A stretch of 64,000 bases of DNA from Neofusicoccum parvum. Taxonomy: Eukaryota > Ascomycota > Dothideomycetes > Botryosphaeriales > Botryosphaeriaceae. The stretch is taken from NCBI GenBank assembly GCA_020912385.1, contig CP087206.1, positions 2,108,001-2,172,000 on the forward strand, in the 5' to 3' direction. The notes beneath the pieces were generated by a model. That model ran no database searches, was not told where the DNA came from, and saw nothing but the letters and a program-made list of their open reading frames with translations. Both the position numbers and the translations under genes were made by a program. Below are positions 1-10,143 of the stretch, piece after piece; the stretch's first letter is position 1; the number at the start of each line of letters is the position of its first letter.

Positions 1-2
1 CA

Positions 3-89
3 GGCCCCGTCGCATACGCGGTCTCCGGTCCGACGGGCCTCAATCCCGGCCGGGTCCTGCAATACGATTATTCTCTCTACCAGAAGTGA
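3..89 (+). CDS. 3' end of an unidentified protein-coding gene
   Basis: The first 89 bases contain an open frame (frame 3) of 28 codons ending in TGA at 87-89. The peptide ends in ...LQYDYSLYQK and has the balanced composition of a real protein. The gene starts before the window, so no domain can be assigned. The call rests on codon quality and the clean stop only; a chance frame of this length is possible. Confidence 0.4.
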   Translation, partial: GPVAYAVSGPTGLNPGRVLQYDYSLYQK

Positions 90-679
90 TGCAACGGCAA
101 TCCACTCAATGGGTTGATTGAAGTTGCTTATCGCAAAAAGCTCTTACAATCACTAGACAATGTCGAGACAGCGGGCCACTCCAACAATGTTCTCAGACCT
201 TTACTAGCAGTACCGTGCCCTTGGACCTCTCAATACCAATGTGCGCAACTTCGATTAGCATAGCACTTGGATTTCATCCAACAAAAGTATTTTCCGCATA
301 GGGGCTGCTTTCGTCTTACCAGTGTTCGGCTTGCGGGTCAGAATTGATAAGACAGTGCGTTTTGGGTTTGGCGCAGGCTGCCATACCCCACACCGACAGC
401 CCTTTGGCTGCGCCGTCGTTGTTCAAATGCGCCGAGGTAGATTTGTTGGACGGATCGACACGTGCTGTTTGCTAGTTTGTTTTACCGGTTTCCCGAACGT
501 GCCCCCACCAATCCTGTTTGGCTAACAAAGTTTCGCTTTTGTCTCAGATTTTTACCAAATCCATGCATCTCAACCCTGGTCAGGGAGGCAATCTCGCGGG
601 GTTCAATCCTATAAGACACGTAGTGGTGACACCTCGAAGCAGGCAAATACTCAGACAGCATTCTCGAAATTCAACCCCG
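90..679. other. Intergenic, no supported gene
   Basis: No convincing coding region. The frame of the downstream gene stays open upstream to about position 518 from a non-ATG codon, so an earlier start (ATG at 563) cannot be excluded. Confidence 0.5.
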
Positions 680-1096
680 ATGGCCCCCACCTCGCTCTCC
701 ACACCCTTGCCCGCGGGCCTCAGCGAGAAGCATATGATTGCATGCTTGCAAAACCACGAACTTTTCATTAAGGCAGTCTGCCTGTCTCTGCAATCCTACG
801 AAATCGAGTCTGGTGACCCAAATACCGAGGCCACATACAACATTGTCGACAAGACGACCTTTAAGCTTACCTTGACCAACGTCGACGGTGGTGTCAACTC
901 AACTTTCGTTGCCAGTGCACCTATCGGTACTCTGACGCTTTCGAGCAAGTGGAGGGCCGTGGGTGGGAAGCTCAAGGAGGATATCGAAATCGATGGAAAT
1001 AAGATCGCCAAAATGATTGGCAAAGCCACCGTCGAAAAATCCCATCCGGAGATGCAGAAGAGGTTAATTGAGGAGGCCAGCAAGTCAAAAGCATAG
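680..1096 (+). CDS. DUF7053-like small cytoplasmic protein
   Basis: A 138-residue protein without signal peptide or membrane segment. The start at 680 is chosen because the family usually opens within a few residues of a T/S-PLP-x-GLS motif followed by a helix ending in NHE; here STPLPAGLSEKHM and LQNHEL lie in the first 35 residues. The in-frame ATG at 563 would add 39 residues that look non-coding. A beta-rich middle (residues ~50-105) is followed by a lysine/glutamate-rich C-terminal helix, as in fungal DUF7053 proteins. The molecular function of that family is not known to me. Family assignment is from motif memory and is moderate; the existence of the gene is likelier than the name. Confidence 0.6.
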   Translation: MAPTSLSTPLPAGLSEKHMIACLQNHELFIKAVCLSLQSYEIESGDPNTEATYNIVDKTTFKLTLTNVDGGVNSTFVASAPIGTLTLSSKWRAVGGKLKEDIEIDGNKIAKMIGKATVEKSHPEMQKRLIEEASKSKA

Positions 1097-1508
1097 AGGG
1101 AGACTAAGAGGAGGCTGTGCGATAGCATCCAGCGCCCGCGAACGGCGAAGGGGTTGGATTTGTTCTCTTACGGAAGAAATGTATTCGGAAGTTGACGCTC
1201 CAACATGACTGCCATGGCTTATAAGGCTCATTCTTGACCGCATGTGTGCTCCTATGTGTAAGAAGGCAATCGTGCATGTCGATCTCCCACTCGACTAAAT
1301 GTCACTGGATACTCGTGATCCTTCAGCCTCAGTGCTTTGTTGAATAACGGCCATCTGCTTACTAAAGCCAAATAACGCAACGATGTATTCTTTGATGTGG
1401 CATTCTTCGTGTACAGCTTCGTATGGGCCTTTGATAGATCGGCGCTTGCGCCCTCAAGCGTTATCAAGATGCTTTAAGGTTTAACGGTTGAACCTCAAGA
1501 TAAACAAG

Positions 1509-1516
1509 TATATAAT
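1509..1516 (+). promoter_or_regulatory. TATA box of the 1619 secreted-protein locus
   Basis: TATATAAT about 105 bases before the ATG at 1619, followed by an A/C-rich leader. Position and sequence fit a fungal core promoter, suggesting that the broken downstream gene was recently expressed. Confidence 0.45.
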
Positions 1517-1618
1517 CCATGGATTCATCGTCCACTCTCACATCACAACAGGGCAACTATCTAGTCTACCGCAACCATCACTCGTTATCCGTACTCTAGA
1601 CTACTCTCAATAGCTAAG

Positions 1619-1801
1619 ATGCATTTAACTACCATTATCGCCGGCACCGCATTAAGCATCTTTGCCGTTGCCTCCGAGCAGGTCCAGATCAAGGATCTCA
1701 TCATATAGCGCGGGTATCATTGGGACACTTAAGGTATTCGCTCACTGTGCTTCTAGCAACGATGGCTCCACTAGATTTGTATGCACGCCGGCTGAGGAGG
1801 T
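1619..1801 (+). pseudogene. Frameshifted small secreted protein
   Basis: The ATG at 1619 opens a typical secretory signal peptide (hydrophobic core about residues 3-18, then VASE) but the frame stops at TAG 1706-1708 after 29 codons. The +1 frame reads on through that point with a cysteine-containing segment to a TAG at about 1799-1801. A single-base indel near 1695-1705 would explain this; no GT-AG intron of plausible length bridges the two frames. A TATA box lies about 105 bases upstream. The product would have been a roughly 60-residue secreted protein. A sequencing error is the main alternative. Confidence 0.5.
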
Positions 1802-1917
1802 CAGTGGTGTCATCTACTAGATTTTAATGGAGGAGAGTGCCGATAGGAATGGGGAGAGAAGGGATATGGGAGTATATTGTAGTAGACGTTCTCAGTGGAT
1901 ATCGCCATTGAACGTAG

Positions 1918-3353
1918 CTATGTACAATACCAAGTTACCTGCACGCTCTGATTCAGGCTATCCAAAACACTGAAGTCGAGCCCCTGTTGTCGAAGCGCTA
2001 CTAGCACCAAGTCAAATGAGTTAAGTGTGTCCATGTTCCAATACATTTCGTCGAACTTTGGCACATGTGGTATAGCCGCCTGGTCAACCAATGGATCCGC
2101 GAACCACACATCTGTGTCCCATTCCTGCAACAGGTGCTTCATGGCGGCTACCCCAGGTGAATGCGACAAATTCGACTGTCCAGCCTTGAAGGCGACACCA
2201 ACAACCAGCGTTTTTAGCCGACCAGACATCGCTGGAATCGGACCGCGCCGAACGAGATATTCCTTCATTGCTTTGGCCACTAGTCTTGCCGGGCGTGCTT
2301 CCATGCGTTCAGTCGCCGTCTTCAACAACGGAAACCCATCATCCCGCTCCGAGAACAGGTAGTACGGGTTGACTGGAATGCAATGTCCGCCAACACCGAG
2401 GCCCGGAGCGACGGGAAGGTAACCAAAAGGCTTTGTTTCTGCCGCTCTGGAAACTTCATAGGGATCAATTTTGTGAGTTTCGCATGCGTCTGCCATCTCA
2501 TTGGCATATGCAATGCACACCATCCGCTGGCAATTCTCGTAGAGTTTCGTCATTTCGGCGACCTCGGGAGACGATACTGGAATCACGTGCTCGAACACCT
2601 GGCTATAGAGACGGTGAATGGCATTGAGGGCCAAATGAGTCAGGCCTGATACAATCTTTGGGATGGATTGCAACGGTGGCTCCTTGCGCCCAGGGTCTAT
2701 CCTCTACGGTCTTATCAGTAGGCGGACACGTGCCACAATTCAGGACGTCTTACCTCTGGGCTCATGCCAGCATTCCACTGTCGTGTCCTCGCCAAGTCGG
2801 CCAGCAGCTTCCTTGTGGTGCCTACGGCGACTGAGCTCTCGATGATGACTGTTGCTCCCGGGCGTGCATGCTCCCCAATGAGGCTAAGTGCGGAGTGTAT
2901 GTGGGAGGTGTCGATGGTCATGTCCGGTGACAAAGCAGTGGGAACGCAAATCAAGAAGTGGGTAGCTTTCTTGAGATCGGACGGATGAGACGTCAATCTG
3001 GCCAAGGGAAACTCCGCAATTCTGGTGGCAAGGGTGTTGATTCGGTGCTTTGAGATGTCGAAGGCGAGTACCCGGAGTTTGGATGCGAATACCTTTGTGA
3101 GTTCAAGACCAACATACCCGACTCCGATAATTGCCACCAGTGGAGATTCACTCGACGAGATGCGCTCTGGTAGTTGATGAGCGTAGGGCCTAGAAAAATC
3201 TCTGTACGCATCTTCGGAAAGGTGCCTGTGTACTCTCCGAGAACTCCGAGAAGTCCAAACTTCGTTAGAATGGGATGAAACTGGTGGGGAGAGCATAATG
3301 ATGTAATAGGAAGTAACTGTGCTTCTTGCCTTGCCATCATTTACTTCCGGCAT
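1918..3353 (-). CDS. UDP-N-acetylhexosamine 6-dehydrogenase (nucleotide-sugar dehydrogenase)
   Basis: Two exons, 3353-2754 and 2703-1918, joined over a 50-nt GT-AG intron; 461 residues. It should oxidise the C6 of a UDP-sugar to a uronic acid with two NAD+. The NAD-binding Rossmann motif GVGYVG is at residues 77-82. The catalytic cysteine is Cys308 in VGGHCIPVNPYYL. This GGHCIP form is typical of UDP-N-acetyl-glucosamine/mannosamine dehydrogenases (WbpA/WecC group); UDP-glucose dehydrogenases have GGSCF-K-D instead. The bridging helix motif K-x-x-EN-x-x-R...ANE is present around residues 253-270, and the C-terminal UDP-binding domain is complete. A ~65-residue polar N-terminal extension precedes the fold. 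The gene is divergent from a GT2 polysaccharide synthase, which suggests a shared product. Substrate is inferred from motif only. Confidence 0.88.
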
Positions 3354-4655
3354 TCCTCTGGTTTAAATAGATCCAAGGTTTCATTCGCCAGCAACTTTCC
3401 TCGCACTCATGACGCTCATACCAGAGGCAAGATCGAATGAAATCGGTGTTCTTAGAGCACATCACACTCTAGAAAGCGTGGCATCCCAGTCAGTGAAGTC
3501 TGGTGACCTTGATCTTGGCCAGCCGACGATTACGCATTGAGAGATATCGCCGATGAGCCAGAAGGAGTGATGGAGTTCTTCAACGGCGCAGTGCAAATCA
3601 TTGTTGCAGAATGGCGAAACTGACTTGTTGAACCGGGTGAGAATCGGCTCCCCGGATGCTGACGTCTTATCGTTGCCATTCGGCGAAGTCGCGGGGGATA
3701 CCGGCTAACGATCGTCCCTTGGCACCGCATTTCTGGACGGGAGTTTTATTAGCCCAAGACATTACCAACGAACAATTAAGTAGACGTAGTTCAAACTAGA
3801 TAAATACTTTGGTAGACGTAGTTCAATCTTAAAGCCTTGCTTAATCCCTTCTATATAGGACTTGAATGAAGGTTTACGCGGATGTGTTGAATAAATACCT
3901 TTGACTAGGGATATTCCGTGCTTTACCTGCCGCCAAGCTTTTGAGATAGGAACAGGAAGAAAATACGATTCTTGTAGATCAGATCTTCACGTGAAATCCG
4001 TGCACACGAGATACGGGTTCAGATACCTTCACAGTCCGCGCGTACAGTGTCATCTGGCCACTTTGTACGAGTCAACCTCAAAAAATAGCTAAGGCTGGGG
4101 AACCGCCGGAACACACACCACTTTAGACATCTCATGGTCATCCGCAATGTATATCATATACCAGGAGAGGAAGTTGGCCGCGTTGTCTTTGAACACGATG
4201 AAACATCATCCACCAAGCTTTTCGGATTTTTGGGTTAGATCTTCTTTCTCCATCATTCTCCGATCAACTGAGAGCTCAGCCACTGTGCTTGGTTGGTCAA
4301 ACATATTTGCAAACTTGGCATGACTTGATGCAAGTGGTACATGAGCGCTTTGATTGCACGGCAAAGACTGTAACGGGATAGGTTGCACGGAGGAGGATGG
4401 AATAGGATAGACTGCATGGTGGGGACGAGCGGTCATCGACTTCGCTGCAACACAGTATAAAAGATACTTGACGTTACATTCCTCATTCCTACAAAGCTTC
4501 CTTCTGCCACAGACATATCATATCTTCTCGACCGTCTTTTCTCTTTTGCGTTTAAAAAAAATCTCAGTCGCTGGACCCGTCCGCATCTTTCTCCAAATTC
4601 TATTAAACGCCCGAAAAGACATCTCCCGCGTAAGCGCAGCCCGCAAGGCTACACT
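3354..4655. promoter_or_regulatory. 1.3-kb divergent intergenic region between dehydrogenase and GT2 synthase
   Basis: Holds the two 5' ends facing away from each other. I see short open frames (for example 3530-3730 and 4206-4436 on minus) with no protein character. A pyrimidine-rich leader (about 4480-4560) precedes the GT2 start. A bidirectional promoter is possible but no shared operator was recognised. Confidence 0.4.
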
Positions 4656-6896
4656 ATGGAGACCAGAAGTGACTGTCCGGATGGAGTAAAGTATGAAGAT
4701 ACTGAGCTCACGGAGCATGTTACGGAACAGTCATCTCCTTCCCTGAGCGACATCAATACTTCCAGGCCCCCAACTACAACATCCACCAATGTGGCAAAAG
4801 ACGAGGCTACAGATTCTCACTCAGAACTCTCAATCTCCGAGCCAATTTCGGCTCCACTCACCGAGAAGGGATCACAAACCTTTTCAGCACATGCTGACTC
4901 CTCGGTCACCGTCGAGGTCGACTGCATCAATGCCACGCCAAAGCAGGAGTTCAGAGCACAGTTTGAGGAGATGACTGAACTTTGCACGCAATCTCAACCC
5001 AGGCCTCGGCCCCCGATAACTCCAGAGTCAACTCGAGTGGGACGGCGGAAGATAAGATTCCACAAATATCTCATATATGCCGTGGTTTTCTCAGCAAAGT
5101 AAGCAAGAGCCTAATTTGAGAGGTCCTTTGGATATGGCACTGATTGTTGCAGTGTGTTCTTTGCTTTTGCAGCATGGTTCTGGCCAGCATATTATTACAT
5201 CTATCTGCCCTTCATCGCCCTCACTCCCGTCTTGAATCTTTTCATAGTTTTCAACAACCCACTGTTCCACCTCAAACATCGCATGTTCCCAGAGAAAGTT
5301 ACCATCCCAGACACTCCAGAGTCTCTCGTTATGATCATTCCTTGCTATAACGAAACGCAAGAAGAGTTGACCGCCGCGTTAGATTCTTTGGTCGACCAAA
5401 AGAACATCGACGAGCACCAGAAGGTTGTCATGATTATTTGCGACGGCCGAGCACGGGGCAAGGGCATGGAAAAGACAACCGCTCAGTATCTCTTGGAGGA
5501 CATTCTTCCAATGGACGCAGGCTCCTCACGCAAAACCATTGAGAAGGCTTACATTGCATGGGACCAACAATCAATGGACGTCACAGTCCAAAAGGGGTCC
5601 TACAGAGGAATGCCCTATTGCTGTGTCGTCAAACACCAAAACCAGGGCAAGCGCGATAGTCTCATCGTGTTGCGTTCTTTCCTCTACAAGTACAACATCC
5701 GCCATGAACGACCTGAATCCATTTTCAAGCCGGAATTCTTCGCTGAGATGGCCACCTTCCTTGCCGGGGCTGGTATGGACCACGTTGATGACCTGATTGG
5801 TAAGCCTCCCGTTGATTTCGAGTCTCGCTTGCTGTCTCTGACACGTCACAGGAATGGACGCGGACACGGTCTTTGAGGATATTTGCGTGTCTGAACTTCT
5901 CAAACAAGCCCGTCTCCCCAACACTCTGGGGGTCTGCGGGCTTGTCGCAGTTGATTTTAAGGGCGAGAAATGGGGCGGGCTCTGGAAACTGTACCAGACA
6001 TGCGACTATGCGTTGTCGCAGGGACTGCGCCGTCTCCACCAGTCGATTGTCACCAACTGTGTGACCTGTCTGCCAGGTTGCTGCCAGCTGTTCCGCGTCT
6101 GTGAAGAGAGTTGCGGTGATCATATCATGCTTGATCGGTTCGGGTACCACCCCACGCCGACAGACGACATCGTCAAGCAGATCCGAGCCAACGCCAGCGA
6201 GGACGGAAATCACGTGTGTCACATGCTATCTGCATACTCCCATGCGGGCTGGAAGACTCGCCAAGCTATCAGGGCGCGTGCTTTCACGGATGTACCTCAG
6301 TCGTGGTCAGTCTTCTTATCACAGCGAAGACGTTGGTCACTTGGCACGACTGCCAACGAGTTGTTGCTCATCAGAGAATCTGGCATTCACTGGTTTGAGA
6401 GAATCATTGCGTTTTCCAACTGCCTCACTTGGTTGCTAAGCATCTCGATTGCTGTTGCCGCAACAAGTTTCTACATCCGCGGTGGTAAGTCCTCGCTAAA
6501 CGCGCTGCTCGTTCCACCAAGCTAACGAGTGTAGTGGCTCCTCGGTGGATATCATATGCTCTTCTTGGAATCGTGCTCACGCGCGTTGTTTACTACATTC
6601 TCATGGTATTCTGGTTTCCCCGCACTTCTCGAGAGAGGAAACAATATCTTCTTGGCCTTTTCGGCTATTTGATCGTAGGACGCTTGGTCTCTGCTTTAAT
6701 CTTGCTGTACGCAATGTACTACATTGACTCGTTCGGGTGGGGTAAAACGAGGAAAGTGGTCTCCGAGGCCAGTGCGCCCTCTGGAAACTTGGAACCAATC
6801 AGGGATGAGGAGGCATCGTTGGGCATGGAAAAGCGCACTCAGCCTACGACTAAAGTTCTTGATTTGCAAGGGGACTCAAGCTCTTCATCAAGCTGA
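4656..6896 (+). CDS. Membrane GT2 processive polysaccharide synthase (chitin/hyaluronan-synthase-like)
   Basis: Four exons, 4656-5098, 5153-5799, 5852-6484 and 6535-6896, with introns of 54, 52 and 50 nt; 694 residues. It should polymerise a nucleotide sugar and extrude the chain through the membrane. A disordered ~130-residue N-terminus is followed by membrane helices (~residues 137-175). The GT-A core has IPCYNE (~209-214), the metal-binding DAD at 366-368, a degenerate acceptor motif (SED about 20 residues before GWKTRQA), and the product-binding QRRRW at 521-525. Three or four further helices follow (~545-650), then an acidic tail. Class I-VII chitin synthases are usually larger (850-1900 residues) with a canonical EDR motif, so this belongs to the shorter, hyaluronan-synthase-like GT2 branch. 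Its divergent neighbour makes a UDP-uronic acid, which may be the second substrate. Confidence 0.9.
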
Positions 6897-7291
6897 TTGA
6901 TGGAAGCGGGAGCCCCACGGCGGGCTTAAAGGTAGAATAACCGTCAAGCCAATTGCTACGACTCCCTCGCATACTCAAGTCAAATATTTTCGATTCTGTC
7001 ATTCTCATCGCGTACGCTTTCATTCCCTTTCTTCGTAACAAACGCTCTAGAACTTCGCAGAAACTAGACGCACTATGGGTGCTAGACCAAGTGAGTACAA
7101 GCCGTCGTTCTCGTTGTCACCAAAATCGACGCATCCGGGTCTTAAACAACAACTCGATTGAGGAGTTGGATTTTACTTCCATTGGAACGGAGACTGCCGC
7201 TTTCCTTCATGATCAATAACTATCGTACACAGTTTAAAGACAAAACACCACAATCGCTTTTCTCAATCACAGACGAGTAAAGACATCGCGC
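6897..7291. other. Intergenic between converging genes
   Basis: Lies between the 3' ends of the GT2 synthase and the minus-strand secreted protein. Short frames such as 6953-7219 show no recognisable protein character. Likely 3' untranslated and terminator DNA. Confidence 0.4.
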
Positions 7292-7797
7292 TTAAGAGCA
7301 GTCCGTGCCACCGTAGATGAACTCGCCGTCGGAGTTCTCACATCCGCAAGTGCCATCATCAGGGCTCTTGATGCAGCCAGTGCCAACACCAGAGTCCTCG
7401 CCGTTGTCGCTGCAGAGAGGAGCGTTAGCTTTCGTCTTTCTCGTCGAGTCAAAACTAGGGATCTCGCTTACTTCCAGAAGAAGGTCCAGTAGTCCTCGCC
7501 ATCGGTAAGCTCGCTGTCGGTCGGCGCAGTGCACGTGTACGCCTCGCAGGTGCCGTAGGGAGCGCCGTGAGAGCTGTCGTACTGGTGGTCGGTCTTGAAG
7601 ATGGCGAAAGTCTGGGTGCCCGAGACGCGGGTGTTGTGGGAGCACTCGGCCGCCTGGATGGCAGTGCTGGTCTTCGCGGCGGAGCAGTTGGGGCTGGCAG
7701 GGTATTTGCCCTTAGTGTTGGAGGTGGCTGGGTCGAGGGTCGCGGAGACGGTGGCCGCGACAGCCAGAACGGAGATGAGGCTGGTGAGCTTGAACAT
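7292..7797 (-). CDS. Small secreted cysteine-rich protein (8 Cys, 147 aa)
   Basis: Two exons, 7797-7472 and 7409-7292, around a 62-nt GT-AG intron. The N-terminus is a clear signal peptide (residues 1-19, ending TVSA). The mature part has eight cysteines, arranged as two singles, a C-x4-C pair, and a C-terminal cluster GC...TCGC...DC. The protein is acidic with aromatic residues near the exon junction. No known domain recognised. Class: small secreted protein of the effector/extracellular type. A TATA-like TATAAG lies at 7899-7904 on this strand. Confidence 0.85.
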
Positions 7798-10143
7798 GGT
7801 GGAAACGAGTGGCTGATGTCGAGAGCAGATGTGTGGTTTGGAGAGCGAGGCTGAAGTTGGGGCTGATGGGAGCCAAGATAGCTTGGCTGGGCTGCTTCTT
7901 ATAGCCGACTGGCCTGTCTACCCCATACAAACAGGACGATGCACGTCAGGTACCGTGATCCAGGCCCGACCTGGCGCGAGTGCTACAGTGATCTGTGGCC
8001 CAGGGGGAACACATCTATCCCGGGCCGACGGGACAAAGGGTACGTACTCCGAGCCGCCAGAGGGCTGTAGGGCTCAGCCAGAAGGAGGGCCTTAAGGTCT
8101 CGAACGGGGGTAAGTTTGCAGTGGACTCTCCGTACTACGTATTCTCAGGCGAACTTGGTGCACAACGGGGCAAGTTGACGCCGTTGCGTGGGCGGGATCC
8201 GGCACCAACGCAACGGGGTGGAGCATCTGTGGGGCTGGGCTGGTTTCGAAACGCCTTCTTGACGCGGGCACGGGCGCCACGGCGACCCTGTTCAACACCT
8301 GATTCGACCAAGGCCTGGCAGTGGCGTGAAACACAAACGAAATGGGGGGTGACGCTGGCGTGTCGGCACTACGGCACTTACTGTACTCGAATGAGTTTGG
8401 CCCGCAATTAGATGATTATAAGGCAACCAACGCCTACAATGGTAATTTATCGTAGACAATTTGTCGCACGCATCTATAGTGCAGCCCAACATAGTTGGCG
8501 CTGTCGACTGGCTCCGCTGTGTTCTGTTCTCATATTCGCTGCTACTGCACAGTCTGTTTACCTGTGGACAATGCGCTGTTCCTGCGCTCAATAACATGTT
8601 CTTGACTTTTCTTTTATCTTGCATCCGGACGCTTACACCCACTAGAGAGGCTAATGCAACGGACTTCCATTTCCCAGTCTCAGTCTCTTTTCGTTGGTTT
8701 CAAATCGCCAAACAACTCCCTGACATGTCTCGCCCCAACTGGTAATGTTTCCGTTCAGAAATTGCTAATTCTCTTAAGTCGGGACGGTGTCACGCTCTTA
8801 GGTCATACAGATCATCGCGAAGGCCAGGCACCGAAGACGCACGTAGACGTGGTATTGAGCAATTATACGATAACTGGTGTCCTAGGTATTGAAACTTGAA
8901 GCCACAGATTTTCTTCCATGGTGGTAAGCCTGTCCTGGTATCACTATCACGAAAGGTTCCCAACCTCAACACGAGAGCTGAGCATCTTCGAACTGAACGC
9001 ATGGAAGTATGACTACTACGTGGAACTTCTTCCAATATTGATCTTCGAGGAAAAAAACAAACCAGCATTACAGAATGGACGAGTTTTGGAGACATCTCAA
9101 ATAATTCGATGGCAAAGAAGATTACATGGCCTCTACGTGGCTGATGTCGCATTGGGTGGCATATTCGCGGATGGATTTGCTATTGCTGCTGCCTTTGCCG
9201 GTAATATCTTAGTGGTTGCGCTGTAGATTGGGGTTGAGAAACTAGCTGGAGTGATTTGAGCTTTGCTGGCTTTGTGAGGATTGTAGCTCAGAGGTTGCAG
9301 CTAATTTGGGCGTGGTAATCCACCATTCCTGTTCTAAAATGGCCTCTCCCTGTGTTAACTGCGGCTGCTGAGCTGGATAGATGGATGTGTGTAGGCGATG
9401 GATGTGTGTAGGCGATGGATGTGTGTAGGCGATGGATGTGCTGATCGCTGCGCTTGTCGCCATCGTTCCAGTGCCAAATATCTGTGCGTTTCTGACTCGG
9501 ATGAGAGATTCTGGCGTGGAGCTGGAACGGTTGGCGGGTCGGCCCGGGCTTTGTCCTATACCAGTGGAGGGACTGGAATTACGAGCTTGTGACATGCTGC
9601 GGTGGTGATTGTGGCGCGGTGCGCAGCGTTGCGCACCACTGCACTTGCAGAGGGAATGCTGTTAGAGATCGACTACGGTGAGGCAGCTCGCTAGACTTTT
9701 TCTTCCGGGGTGGAATATCTTTTGGAGGTCTGAAGTATCTGTAGGAAAATAATGTATGCCGATGATGGTTTAGAGGATAGTGCGATATAATAAAAATAAG
9801 TTATAAATATTGGGAACATACTAACATCATCTACTTCTACATGGTTTATTTTACGGCCGGCCCTCGGAAAGTAAACTCGGTGTGCTTCAACTAACGATTG
9901 GAGAGCGGCGGCGATAATGAGACCGTATGCCTCTTACTCCTAAAGGCCCGCAAAACGCGTTCGGAAAATTCAATTTGTCTCTCATCACGGAAAGGCAGCA
10001 TCCATGATCGTAATCTAACAGCCATCTACACTCAGACAACTAGGAAAGACCTCCTCATTCACATTACAGCACATCAAAGACATTACAGCTTACATATCAC
10101 AATCATCTCGTTAAACCGGTGAAAACAAAGGAATCCCTCCACC
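7798..10143. other. 2.3-kb region without a supported gene
   Basis: Both strands carry open frames of up to 138 codons (for example 7995-8411 and 8918-9226 on plus), but none has a domain, signal peptide or sensible splice partners. It contains a 17-bp minisatellite near 9.4 kb and an AT-rich stretch around 9780-9860. The core promoter of the 7797 gene lies at its left edge. Confidence 0.4.
9380..9440 (+). repeat. 17-bp minisatellite, 3.6 copies
   Basis: The unit GATGGATGTGTGTAGGC is repeated exactly three times (9380-9396, 9397-9413, 9414-9430), followed by a partial fourth copy to 9440. The perfect copies point to recent slippage or recombination. Confidence 0.9.

Noticed and set aside
8918..9226. 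102-codon plus-strand frame
   Set aside because: ATG start but no domain; a weak hydrophobic end is not a convincing membrane segment. Left uncalled.
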